From: Coprinus comatus
Lineage: Eukaryota > Basidiomycota > Agaricomycetes > Agaricales > Agaricaceae
DNA length: 64,000 bases
Assembly: GCA_034638255.1 (NCBI GenBank)
Contig: JAWPGT010000007.1
Location: 248,001 to 312,000 of the forward strand
Reading direction: 5' to 3'
Below, piece by piece: positions 1 through 11,510 of the stretch. Position numbers and translations under genes: made by a program. The notes beneath the pieces are model-generated. The model saw only the letters and a program-made list of their open reading frames with translations, made no database searches and was not told the DNA's origin. How positions within the stretch are numbered: the first letter of the stretch is position 1; the number at the start of each line of letters is the position of its first letter.

Positions 1-410
1 GTTCTACCCCCTTCCGCGGCATTCCGGTTCGTCCAATCCTTATAACGTCACCGCTTCACTCTCCCCAGTAATTAAATTGGCTTATTGTCCGTATTTCTTC
101 CGGGTACACAAACATGCCGCCTATCTGAAGATGATCTCAGATCGCAAATTCCTCTTGTTTCATTGTTCCTCTACACACTTGGCATTCGCTATAAACAAAA
201 CCCAAAACCCACAACAACATACATCTGTCAATACGAGTCTACACCGTTGTTCCTAACTACCTGCCATCCCAATTTACTCGAAATCGTCTGGGCATAACAT
301 GCTAGAAATAGAACAGGGATCGACGTTGTCCGGATAAGGTAATGCTGTCTAACCATACAAAGAGCAATTTGTGAATTATCTATATTATTACACATCCATG
401 GTATATCCTC
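1..410. other. left-edge noncoding stretch
   Basis: No supportable gene. The stretch holds the region downstream of the dynein intermediate chain stop and CT-rich sequence further left. A frame stays open at about 85-297 on the plus strand, but it begins without an ATG and shows no domain or intron pattern. It could be the end of a gene whose body lies outside the window. Confidence 0.4.
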
Positions 411-2878
411 TTATCGACCCAAGCTCGACTTAAGGTCAAAATCAGGCACGGTTCCGTTCGTATGTCCTCCCCCCACCATGCCAGTCATGGTCTTTTGCAT
501 ATCCGTCCACTCTGATTCTCTGGGTATCGCCATATCTCCAATGTCATAAATGTACAATTTACCATCGCCTCCTCCAAGTGCTGCACGTCGTCCATCTTTA
601 CGATCCCATTCGACCTTATTAATAGCACGACCTGAACCAACAGTGGTTGAAACAACGGGTACCTAAACAAAAACTTTGTTATTAACAGAGTTGAACGCTA
701 GCGCGTAGTCCACATACCTCAGTATCCGTGTTGAGGTTCCATAAATCAAATTTGCCACTCCCGTCGACACTCGCGAACAAAGCAGGATGCTGTGGATGCC
801 ATTTGACATCATACACATAATCATCTGCCTCGTCAAACGAGTAAACGGGGGCAACAATGTGTCCCGAGGTGGAAGGTTTGGCAAGACTTTTAGCCCTCCA
901 CAATTTGACCGTCCAGTCCACGGAACAAGTCAAGAAAAGATCAGAGAAATCAACTGGTCCCGCCAAGGGATGGAAATGTAAACCCGTTATGGGACCTGCG
1001 TGACCTTTGTAAATATCAAACTGGTTGAGACCTGCTTTTGCTCCAGCACGATCATATCGATTGGCCTGATAAACATTGCCTTCTTCTGTGCCAACCCAGA
1101 AAGTGGTTGTCTCGTTGGCTGGGAAGTCGAGAGTAGCGATCGCGACTTCGCCAGTTTTATTATGACCAGCATGAATCAGTTCAAGTGTTTCCTATACATC
1201 ATCATCACCATCAATTTACGATTCCAAACCAAGTGTTATAATGTGAGCATACCTGTGGTTGTGCAAACATGTCGACCAGCCAACTACACACAAGTCCGTC
1301 TGTACTGCTCGTAATAAGATTATGTGCATTTTGCGTTCCAACCATCTGCATAGCATATACAGGGTGAGTGTGTCCAGTGGCTGATAGCGGGGTCTTCAAC
1401 ACTGGCAAGTGTTTGGATCTTGTATCCCATAGAAGTATTTGTCCGGAATATGTTCCGCCGAATATCAGGTTGGAATGGAAAGGCGAGAATGTAACTGAAA
1501 GCACGTCGGACTAGGTAACCATAAAATTGCCTTTCACTTCTCATAGAACATTACTCACTTGGGAATGGAAAATAAATTCGGGTCGTTCAAGGAGATGCAT
1601 ATTCCAGACAGCAACCAGGCCATCTGGTTCATTTATAGCTGCAGAATTTTTGTTGTAAGCCGCAGCACTCAATTCGGGGTACTATGATATCGGGTCAATC
1701 TGGCACAATTGTGGATAAATTGAAGTTCTACCTTGGGTGACCAGTCAACATCAGTTACTGAACGATTTTTGACATATCGTTCATCAAAGAACTCGCAAAT
1801 CTTCTTTACCCTTTTTCCTTCAGATTCGTCGCTGAACAAAACAAGTTAAGCTGATAGTGTTTAGGGGTAGAATACACTACTACTTACCCTCCAGCTTCAG
1901 CACTAGTGGTATAATCGCGTGTGTAGTCGTAATTGTCATTCAACGCCCGCTGCACAATCTTTGAAGACTGTTCAACGAAATCCAAGAACTCTGGTGCAGT
2001 CAAGATACTCGTCCGCTCTTCTTCAGATAATTCTATTTTCAAATGACAATAATCAGAAACAAACTTGCGTATGATACACTATACTTACCTCTGACCACTT
2101 GCTCAATCTCTTGGTCAAGCTTAACACTCTCTTCCTCCAGTTCCTTATCGCGTGCGACGCGGTCTGCTTCTGTCTCTTTCTCTTTCATTACTCTCCGTCT
2201 AATCTCCTCTTCTATCTCATCGTGATTAGCTTCTGTTCCGGTGTCCGTAGTCTGCACCTCTTTGTTGTATATGACACGCTCCTGTTAATCCTGTGAATGA
2301 CTGCCACATGCTTAACCCTCTTATATTCACCTTCTGCGGTAGTTCAAATAGTTCCTCCTCGAACTCCACGAAATCCGCCATAGAACGAGGTGTTAATTCC
2401 CTTCATGGCGAATCTACATTAAATTCAGCTCCAAAACATAGTGTTACGAGATACTTACCTCTCAACCACATTTTCCGTGCCTGAACTTGTCATCGTATCA
2501 CTCAGTCTACTATGTGTTCTCTGAGGTGTTCCACCAGGTCCAAGACCACCAGGCAAAGACATAGGATGTCCCATGGCTGGTGTCCCTGGCATCGAAGAAC
2601 TAGGGGTAAGATCATCTCCAATACTAAGAGGTCCTTTTCGACTTGTACTCTCGAGTATGGAGTCAACGAAGTTTTTTACATCTAATTTTCGTGGTGAAGG
2701 TCCAACAATCTAACAAGGGGACATGAGTTTAAGTTTCGAAAGTTGCTAGAAGGACCCTTATGAAATTGACCTCTGGTGTACCACGACGTTTCTCGGCTTC
2801 ACGGTTTGCTCGTTCTTCCTTGATTTTAGCAAGTTTGGCTCTCTTAGCCTCAATTTCTGCGCGTCGTTTGTCAGACAT
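411..2878 (-). CDS. PAC11: cytoplasmic dynein intermediate chain
   Basis: WD40 scaffold subunit of cytoplasmic dynein. In this family the N-terminal helix binds dynactin p150 and NudE, the middle binds the light chains, and the C-terminal propeller holds the heavy chain. The start at 2878 gives [16 protein letters not shown], the typical charged N-terminal coiled coil. A Ser/Pro/Gly-rich linker (about 2450-2760) follows, then an acidic/charged helix (about 2100-2250, [13 protein letters not shown]), then WD40 blades between about 1750 and 490, including [25 protein letters not shown] and [15 protein letters not shown]. At least seven short introns interrupt it. The protein ends in a short tail, [11 protein letters not shown], before TAA at 411-413. 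The exact order of small exons in the linker is less certain. The identification rests on the N-terminal helix together with the dynein-type propeller. Confidence 0.93.
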
Positions 2879-3794
2879 TAGTGAGAGGTTATAAGTATTG
2901 AGTTATGCGTTTACAACCAATTGAATATTGATTGGTAGCATGCTATTTACATCTGTTGTACTTTCAAGTCGCCACAGGCAATCTGCGACTCAAGTTGCCC
3001 GACGAACCTTGATTTCTATATCTCTCATGAATCGTATATTTCTACTAGAGGATCCATCGTCTTGAGATTTTCCCTGCCCTGTGTTTGCCACAGCACTTAG
3101 AGACCAGCGATCATTATGGTGTTTGTATATATTAGTAACTGAAGGCATTACCTTCCTTTGATCTATTTCAGTTACATATACTCCTTACTCGCGTACTCAG
3201 TTCGGACCTCGGCCAAATACCCTCATACTCCCATAACACACAATCAGGCCGTTGGAAAAGGAAATGATTTGTTTCATGAACCCAACGATATGTGACTACT
3301 CCCTCATACATCACTCGTACTTGTTATTTCTGGACGAACTTGAACTATCCGAGTCTATTCGTCTGTCATCGCGTGGTATAGGGCAGCTCACCGCAAAAAA
3401 TGTATATTCAATATTCGTTTTACAAAGTAATGAATTCTGGAGTACATACTCTTGCGGATATTATGGGGCTCATTGAATATGTTCTCGCGAAGCAAGTCAA
3501 TACATGTGCATTGAAACATTTGGAAGGACGAAGAAATCTCAAAAATCGTAGTCATTTGCTCGTGGCACACGCAGAAGTGCCTAAAATAGGCACTATATTT
3601 CCTTGGCTGGTTGGCAATGAATGGATAAAAATGGATTTGTTTCAGTCCTCATTGAAATCTTGGAATATATGATCCAGCTTGCTCTCTTCCTCCACTCAGA
3701 TTGGGACCACCAAGTGCACAACCTCCTTGTCTCGCAACACGTTCTACATTCTTACTTGCATGCCCTTTCTCTCGATTTTGAAATATCTATCACA
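2879..3794. other. intergenic region between dynein IC and kinase
   Basis: About 0.9 kb between two divergent genes. Several frames stay open at 3252-3476 and 3400-3672, but they overlap each other, lack a recognisable domain and have poor start contexts. It most likely holds both promoters and the kinase 5' leader. The kinase frame itself is open from an ATG at 3621, so the leader/coding border here is uncertain. Confidence 0.4.
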
Positions 3795-6003
3795 ATGACG
3801 CTCTCGCAATTCTACATCAACAAGATCTTCAACATATTCTTTTTTGTCATCCACCTTTTTACCTCTCCGTTGGTTTACACCTTCGTCAACTACATCAATA
3901 CCATTAGGCTTCGCGTCACTCAGTACTCTTTCTTTCACCCGGTACTTCAAATCACTCAGACAGCCGCCACTATAATTCACATATCAAACGCATATATATA
4001 TTCCATCAAATCCATAATTCAGCATATCAACCAATCTGGTTTGAAGAGCGTCCTTCACCAAGTTTCCCATCTTCTCGACACATTATCTCTCCGGGCTATC
4101 AAGTATATCAAGCGCAATCTCTTATCCTGCTGGCCTATCTCGCTTTGTAGCGTCTTTGAACTTGCACCAAATGGAGAATATCGCACTACGCTGGTTCCCC
4201 TTTTTAATTCTTGGTTCTGTCGTCTTACATCGCAAACTTCTCATCGAACCCCTATGAAGAGTATTTGGATGTTACTTCAATTCATTCACGCTTCTTTGCT
4301 TTACCCTTCTCAACTCTATTCTACAACTACGGGAGTTTTCATGACTGGACAATGGTTTTCCCCAGCAGCTAGCATACACAGAGTCGTAGTTGCTGCACGT
4401 AAACCAAATGCAATTGGTGGTATCCCTGACAGCAGGCGTTCCCGTAGAAAGACCAAACAATCGAAAACGACCTCGCTCGTCTCTGCTCAGACGAACAACT
4501 TTATTCCTCAAGATGACAACAAGTCAGCGGATTCAACTACTTCAACACCTGAACTTACCCTTGCCTCTTCGACCCCGAATAAAGAAGAGCTGTGCAACAG
4601 CGGGACAATGTCCCCGAAAGTGGCTACCACCCAACGACTACCTTCATCAAAACAAATTGGTTCCTTTGCTGACTCATTCCTTGGGACTGAAAGTCCAACC
4701 CACATGATCTTGGACGATACAACTATTGTTGATTCTCCTATAGTCTCCGGGTCCGGGTTAGAAAGTCAAGATCTGCACAACGATGAAGAGTTCTTCGATC
4801 CTTTGTCAGCTTTCGAACGTGATGACTTCATGAGAAACCTTACTCTTGACCAATGCTTGGGGAATGGGAGCTTTGGGACGGTATATCGTGCTACGGGGAA
4901 GAACAAGCAAGTATATGCACTCAAGGTTATGAAGAAAGACAAGAAGGGAAGCATTACCATTGATCTTGAAGTTCGTGCCCTCCAACGCGCCAAAGGGCTT
5001 TCAGACTGGATTGTTCAGCTGGAATACTATCAATTCACGAAGGACTATGCCTTACTGGGCTTGGTGAGTGTGGTTGTATTTAATACATATAGTTGATTGA
5101 TATTTTATTTAGACATATTATCCTGGAGGTACTTTACTTGACTACTTGGAAGCATGTGGAGGCTCAGTAGAACCACATATTTCTGTCTTCTATACCGCCC
5201 AACTTGTAAGTGTCAATAACTCCCAGAAGCTTCTTCACTAACCGTATCAGATTCTCGCCGTCCAATCCGTTCACAAGATTGGTATTATTCACCATGACAT
5301 CAAGTTAGATAACGTCGTCTTCGATGCCAATAGGAACATCAAACTAATCGACTTCGGTCTTGCTGTGACCTTTGATCATGCTCAAGTCTCGACCAAGGAG
5401 TATCCCGAGTTCGCAGTGATGAAAAAGTTGGGAGGGGACCTCTTTCCGCTTCTTTGGGCTACAACTCACAATCCTCATCAAGCTAATGACGTCTTCGGTA
5501 CTGAAGGATATACGGCTCCTGAAGTATGGAAAGGCCTTTCTCACAGCTACGGGGTTGACTATTGGGGTGTCGCGTGTATCTATCATTGGCTCATAACTGG
5601 AACGGTACGTTTTGTTGGTTATGTGAGGTTTGTACTGATTTAATCCCATACAGGCCCCTTATGAATACGATCCAGAGACTGAAGACTTTGATAAGGAGAA
5701 GGTCCACGTTTATCAACTTGAGTTCGGCATGACTCCGGATGAATATGGCTTCCTGAATGGCGTACGTCTATTTCTTGAAACGGAATATCATGTCATTACT
5801 TATAGTCATCATGAATAATAGATGCTAAATGAGCGCCCACATAGACGTTTCAATGTCAGGCAAATGAAGGAACATCCTCTCTTTGCCTCAATGTATGTTC
5901 TACTGCTACCGTCAACAAAGGCCTCACTAACTTGTCTCACTTTTATAGCGATTGGCAGGCTTTGTCCAATGGCGAACTAGCATTTCCTATGCCTAGGTAT
6001 TAG
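3795..6003 (+). CDS. Ser/Thr protein kinase with long hydrophobic N-terminal region
   Basis: C-terminal protein kinase domain starting near residue 350. It has a Gly-rich loop GNGSFGTV, the ATP lysine in YALKVMKK, an alpha-C glutamate in DLEVRALQ, the catalytic loop HHDIKLDN (His replaces Arg of HRD, Asp kept), IDFG, and YTAPEVW in the activation segment. It ends at FPMPRY. The layout resembles AGC-like kinases. About 200 residues at the N-terminus are rich in Ile, Phe, Leu and Tyr (for example KIFNIFFFVIHLFTSPLVY), suggesting membrane or lipid-droplet attachment; this is inference. A Ser/Thr/Pro linker with basic RRSRRKTKQSK joins the two. I chose the ATG at 3795 (context cacaATGa); an in-frame ATG also lies at 3621. 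Five short introns occur after 5063, all in the kinase part. The substrate is unknown. Confidence 0.75.
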
Positions 6004-6408
6004 ATATGAAGTTGAGTTGAAGCCAACTCTCCGTTTTTAAATTCCAGATATGTTTTTGCAGTATTTCTTTACATTATACCTTAGTACAGTATATTTTTCA
6101 CAGTAGCATTTATTTATTCGTCTCATGTATGTTCAACGGGAATCATAGGAATTACATCAATTATTATTTATTTATCCATGAGTTTGTGTACCTATCGGGA
6201 CTTCAATCATTAATGTGCGGCGCCGTGGACGACCTTGACAGTCAATTTTCTTATATAACCAACTCAAGATACTTGGAATCGAGCGATCGTTACGTTCAAG
6301 TTATGTTCGGCGACTGTTGGGGAAGGAATTTAAGTTTGTTAGGACTGGAAGCCATCACCTTCCATTTGATCTTATTTCGGCTTTCCCATCCTAATTAGTC
6401 GCAGAGTC
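6004..6408. other. intergenic region, kinase to SEN2
   Basis: About 400 bases between two genes on the same strand, AT-rich at its left end where the kinase 3' UTR is expected. A short open frame at 6129-6398 has no domain and is probably chance. I see no RNA gene. Confidence 0.4.
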
Positions 6409-7879
6409 ATGTCGTTAATCACTCCCAGCTCTCGGACACAATTTAAAGGAAAAGGAGGGGGGCGCAAGGCTGAAAATGCTCGAATATACGCTCATCCATT
6501 ACCCCTTCTTGTTACGTCGGAACCAAGTCGCATTCAATCTATTATTCGATTTCTCGGCCTTCCTACAACTCGGATAGAAAATCCTTGCTGTGAAGGGGTA
6601 TTTGATCCTGTTACACGCTCCGTATGGGTGACAAAGTCTCAAGATGTTATGATTCTATGGAGGCGTGGGTTCTTTGGGAAGGGAGACCTATCGAGGAGTG
6701 AACCAAGCTGGTACACACGGCAATTGAATATTCAGAAGGATAAAGGAAAACGTACGTTCCTACGGACAAGTTTTTGCTCTATTTTGTCTCATTATATCCT
6801 ACAGAATTGACATCGGAAGAAATTACTGCAAAAAGACGAGCGGAGCGGATGCAATTCAAGGCTGATCGTGCAAAAGCAATTGCTGCAGTTGCAGAAGAAG
6901 CTGAACTTATCTTTGCGACGGAAGGTCGGGTCATTGCTCCTGCATTATCTGGACCTGCTATTCCATCTGCCGCCACATGGAAACCTAGTCAACAACAGCC
7001 CATACCTATAGAAGAGGAGGATACTTTAAATATTACACCAGGTCTTGAAAATGTTGATATAAATGCAATACCATCCGAGTTGGAAGCCCAAGATGAGGAG
7101 CCACCAGAAGACGTAGAACATCTACAGCTCACACTCCAAGAATCCTTCTTTCTTCTATGGACCCTAAATTGCCTGACAATACTTGATCTCCAGACTGTGA
7201 GCGTTTTTCTCCTCCTGATAAAATACATTTTGACTAACTAATCACTGGACATATTACAGATGGAACCAATGACCCTGCAACAAATATGGAGCTCTTTCCA
7301 ATGTGCTTACCTACCACTCTCCAAAACTCCCTCAACAAAACAGACATTTCATCTCGACAACCCTTTCCTAATCAATTATCTTGTCTACCACCACTACCGC
7401 TCTCTCGGCTGGGTCATCAAAGGCGGTATCAAGTTCTGTGTCGACTACCTACTTTATAAACGTGGACCAGTTTTCTCCCATGCTGAGTATGCATCAGTTT
7501 CAAATAATGTGTTTCCTTTTGCTAAAGCCAAGTTAAGGTTTGGTCTTGTAGTATGTCCAGTCTACGAAGATCCTGAAGATCAACAAAAATCAGTATTCAA
7601 CTTGGAAAACACTTCCCCATTTCCTTGGTCTTGGTTGAGTACAATTAATCGTGTGAATTCACAAGTTCAAAAGGTCCGGTCAACACGCTTTCTTTCCTAT
7701 TTTTGGTATACTTAAAAAACAGATTCTTCACATTTTAGACGCTTGTCCTTGTTTATGTCACAATACCAGCGCGAGATCGCTTGTCTTCTGGTATACTTGA
7801 ATCCCCGGCTTGTCTTGCACATTATTCTGTTCGTGAAGTTATATTAAGGAGATTTATTCCGGCACGTATGCGTGATTAG
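6409..7879 (+). CDS. SEN2: tRNA-splicing endonuclease subunit Sen2
   Basis: Catalytic subunit of the tRNA intron endonuclease, which cuts the 5' splice site of intron-containing pre-tRNAs. The N-terminal domain (about residues 20-110) includes GVFDPVTRSVWV and the motif with WRRGFFGKGDLSRSEPSW typical of Sen2. A charged helical linker follows (EEITAKRRAERMQFKADRAK). The C-terminal nuclease fold carries YRSLGWVIKGGIKFCVDYLL, then YKRGPVFSHAEY. The expected catalytic Tyr, His and Lys are present: Tyr in LLYKRGP, His in FSHAEY, Lys in VNSQVQK just before the last intron. The last exon gives TLVLVYVTIPARD and ends MRD-TAG. Three introns are supported (about 6751-6804, 7197-7259, 7674-7738). The start at 6409 is the first ATG of the open frame. 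Family and active site both match, so confidence is high. Confidence 0.95.
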
Positions 7880-8294
7880 ATTATTTTCTTCTTTCTTATC
7901 CGCATTGGCCTATGTGTAATCCTCGGGCGTTTTATGGGATCTTCTGAAGCGATGTTGTTTTCAAGCAAATAATAAACGTGTATATACGACGGTTTTGGCA
8001 TTGAAAAGAATATTGTGTGCCACAAAGATAAGCTTCTTCATATTCGAACTCTAGCACCTGTGGAAATATATTTGGTTTGAAGATCAATGACTCCAAAACT
8101 GTTGATCGTCGACCCTGGCAGTTATTCTCACGTTGGATATCAGTCCTTAGCGCTTATCAATTGATAGACGCGTAGTCACGTATGAGTAGAATGCTGTTAA
8201 CACAGCTGTGCGTTGTCCTCAAGGTTGTTCTCATTGACACTGTTTACAGCAACCAAACTCTTATCTCACTCTCCTGCGCTATACGGCACAGAAC
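7880..8294. other. intergenic region, SEN2 to first tandem kinase
   Basis: About 415 bases with no coding frame of note. It presumably holds the SEN2 3' UTR and the promoter of the downstream kinase-like gene. A TTCGAA-containing stretch near 8040 was examined as a possible tRNA T-loop and does not fold into one. Confidence 0.4.
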
Positions 8295-10542
8295 ATGAGT
8301 TCCTCATTCCATCGGCTCCTCAGTGAGCTGAAATATAAACTAGACACACTTACTCCTCATTATACCCAGTTCCTAAGCAATTTGGAAATTCTTTGTTCGT
8401 CTGAAGAAACGTAAGTGCTATACTTCAGCAAACCTGTAGGACACTATCTAATATCTTCCGATGGAAAGATGCAACACAGAAGAAGCAATAATTTCGATTG
8501 CAAAGCTGCTGAGAATGTGGCCCGAGGATCTCCGCCAACTCAATGTGTTGTTCCAGCCTTATCGTCTTGAGTTTGACTGCACACAACGCTCGGTCAGTAT
8601 TGTAGTACTGAAGAACCAACACTGTTCTCGCATAGCAACTCTTGTACATTGCAATACTTTGCCTAAACACTTAGACCGACTTTCGTCGTTGGAGCTTCGT
8701 GATATTCTCAACCAAGGTTCATCACACCCACACTATGAATCTATCCATCACATTTCAGGTCCTGTTATTCAAGGATGTTTCTCGCAGCTTGTTCAAGATG
8801 TAATGTCTCTTCAAATTAAAAACACTGTAAATTTTAGCTAATGGTTTATGACCTCTTTAGCTCCTGGATAAACCTGATACATGTAAAGACGATCGGAGGG
8901 TGCTCCTCCAGTATCTTCACCACAATAGTGACTTACCGCCATCACTTATCATACATAACATTAGAAATGTAGACAACTTTGCGACTACTTTTGCCTCGGT
9001 AAGTGTTCTATATTGTGAGTGTGGAAGTGTGGAAATGAAGTTTACGTTCTTGGTTACAGGACTTGTACAGGGGGACACATTCTGGCCAAGCTGTTATCAT
9101 AAAGAGACCACGTCTTATACCTGATTACAGCGATAAAAAGGTATAGAATCATAATAATGTGATAGCATGCTGGCATTTCGTTTACTTTGTCTTAAGATCC
9201 TTCGCGACGTCACAATGTGGCGTCAAATGCAGCATTCAAACATCTTGTCTATAATAGGTGTAAGCCTCGAACACGGTTCGGAAACGCGGATACTGCAAGG
9301 TCTTATAACACCGTACATGCAATATGGAAACATCATGGACTTCCTTAAACGGAGTGACACCCATGGTATCAACCGTTTAACCGCCGTGAGTTCAATTGTT
9401 CCATAATACTTCCCAACTTAATTGTTCTAGATTTGGCAAGTTACCAAAGGCTTGCAGTTCTTACATGCTCTAGATATCCCTCATCGTGGAATAAAACCTG
9501 GAAATATACTTGTAGATGACAGGCTAGTCTGTCAACTGACGGATTTTGGCCTTTCTTTTTCGTCCGATGTACTCCATAAATACCATGTTCCAAACCCTAT
9601 TCAAGTTCTGTCCTACATGGCCCCCGAAGTTCAAACGGCAGAGACCGGGATTGACGATCTCAAGGTTGACATATTCGCTCTGGGTAATACGTTTTGTGAG
9701 GTAAGGATTTGTCAAAACGTCCTCACTCCTTGATTCGTAACTAATAGTGTAACCAAGATTTTCCATGGATCCCCAATCAATCACATTCGATATTATGGTC
9801 ATCCGAGAGAGAAAATGAAGGAGGAACTCCTGAGACCAGTATCATCTCTTCTTCACCCACCAGATCCGTTCTTCTGGGATATCGTATACATGATGTTGGA
9901 TTTCGATCCTTCCAGCCGCCCTACTATTGATGTCATTCGAATGGCACTCGAGGACAACTTCTCATTCCCGTTCCAGATGACAATCCCGAAGAGGCAAAGC
10001 CCCCCCAGCGATGACCCAGTCGATGTCCAAAAGATGTCTGTTGCTGGGGCTAAAATAGCCCGAACCATAGCAAGAAGATGGGCGAAGAAGGAACATAAAA
10101 TCTTGAAACAAGGAAAGATGAAAGTAAGTGATAAGCTCTCGTATTCACATTACGTTAATATTGTCACCTCAAGGCCTCCCTGAATTCATCTCATATGGGT
10201 GGGTCACCCAGACGTCCGGGAACGCTCGATATATCTCCACAGGCCAACCAGCACAGAACAGCACGTCTCTGGATATCATCTTCGCAGACACATTCACCTT
10301 CAGCCAACCCTTATACACCCCCGGATACGCCTCTGGCAAGCCCATTGGAAATACATCATCCAAGACCACAACTTGATCGGTTGTATCGGATTCCACTTCT
10401 GGTGAATGCCGAGTTAGGACTTGATCCCCCTCCAACACCTGGAGTGACTGAGACAGCGAGTGCTGGTTCTGACAACTTGAGGATGAGTGTGTCTCCTCTA
10501 CCAACACCGCCCCAGGGCGCTAAATCTCTCCTTCGTACCTGA
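8295..10542 (+). CDS. kinase-like protein, tandem copy A (predicted pseudokinase)
   Basis: First of two tandem paralogues. An N-terminal region of about 190 residues (LFQPYRLEFD, LSSLELRDIL, IQGCFSQLV) is shared with copy B and not recognised. A kinase fold follows: a beta-3-like strand with GQAVIIKRPR, an alpha-C region (LRDVTMWRQMQHSNILSIIG), the catalytic loop HRGIKPGNILV, TDFGLSF, SYMAPEV, VDIFALGN and a C-lobe with DPSSRPTID. The catalytic Asp of HRD is Gly, and there is no recognisable GxGxxG loop, so phosphotransfer is doubtful although DFG remains. The Pro-rich tail (TPPDTPLASP, PPPTPGVTE) ends LLRT at 10542. About seven short introns. Overall type resembles the TKL-like kinases expanded in agaricomycetes. 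Function is unknown; it may regulate or scaffold copy B. Confidence 0.78.
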
Positions 10543-11510
10543 TACTTCATGCTTCATACCCAAAAAACCTGTCATCCTAGAATGTATATCCAGTGTGCAA
10601 ATGGGTATCCATCTACACCAGATCTACTTACATTATTATCCCCACCACTACCTGCCCCCCTGGACAGACATGATATCCTGTTATATGATGATCCCCCACG
10701 CCTCGCATTATAATTTCTGCCCTTTGCGGTTTTGTATTCTTGTGTTTACAAGGACTAGTATACTGGTATTCCACTATTTATAAATTCTAGATTTCTCTGC
10801 AGAATCTTCCTCTCGCTTGCCTCATGTCAGAGGGCAGTACGGATTATGTAAAAGACTTCCACCATATTTTTTTCCCCGCACTAATCAAGTCTTACGAAGT
10901 ACTGTGCGAGTTCATTGTCACTAAGATTCACGGTGGGCCGAGAGGAATACCATCTCAAAGTTAGAACTGAAGATTTGGAGTCCCTCAAGGCCTTGCTGGG
11001 CTTGATTAACCACTAATAAGAGGGTAAATTTTATTAATGTTCAGAGGCGATGACAAACATGAGGTGTTTGTTGGGCTGTGCTTTTCAGTCATGAGTAACT
11101 TACCTTAGTACGGTGGATGCTGACTCGGAGCTTTCAATGTTTGAACTCCAGCAACAAGTAAACACAACTTCAGTTGGTTTGCCTAGTGATATAATGCTAC
11201 GCTCTGTATTGCATCTATTGACAAAATGAGATATATTTATATTGACGGTGAAAAATTGCTTGATATAGTAATATAATAATACTACTGTAGTATAATGCTC
11301 TTACACAAAATATTTCATGAACATTATCCATACATCCGACTCGATATCTATAATTGTAGCACGACACGATGCTGGGGGGAAGGGACTGACTTGTGCACCG
11401 CCCGTTCCCCAACAAAAACCAAGTGAGGAGAAAAAGTTTTTTCTCCATGTATATATATATGTACTGGTTTGACTCGCGTTTCATTGTAAAGACATCATAC
11501 GCCGCGCGCG
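10543..11510. other. spacer between the tandem kinases
   Basis: Nearly 1 kb with no convincing gene. It holds the 3' UTR of copy A, AT-rich stretches near 11215-11290, an (AT)-rich tract (tatatatatatg) near 11450 and the short leader of copy B. The spacer is not an obvious copy of the region upstream of copy A. Confidence 0.45.

Noticed and set aside
3252..3672. Overlapping short ORFs before the kinase
   Set aside because: Different frames overlap, no splice-linked continuation, no domain; treated as leader or chance.
11450..11462. tatatatatat tract as a microsatellite of interest
   Set aside because: Too short to be informative; common in intergenic fungal DNA.
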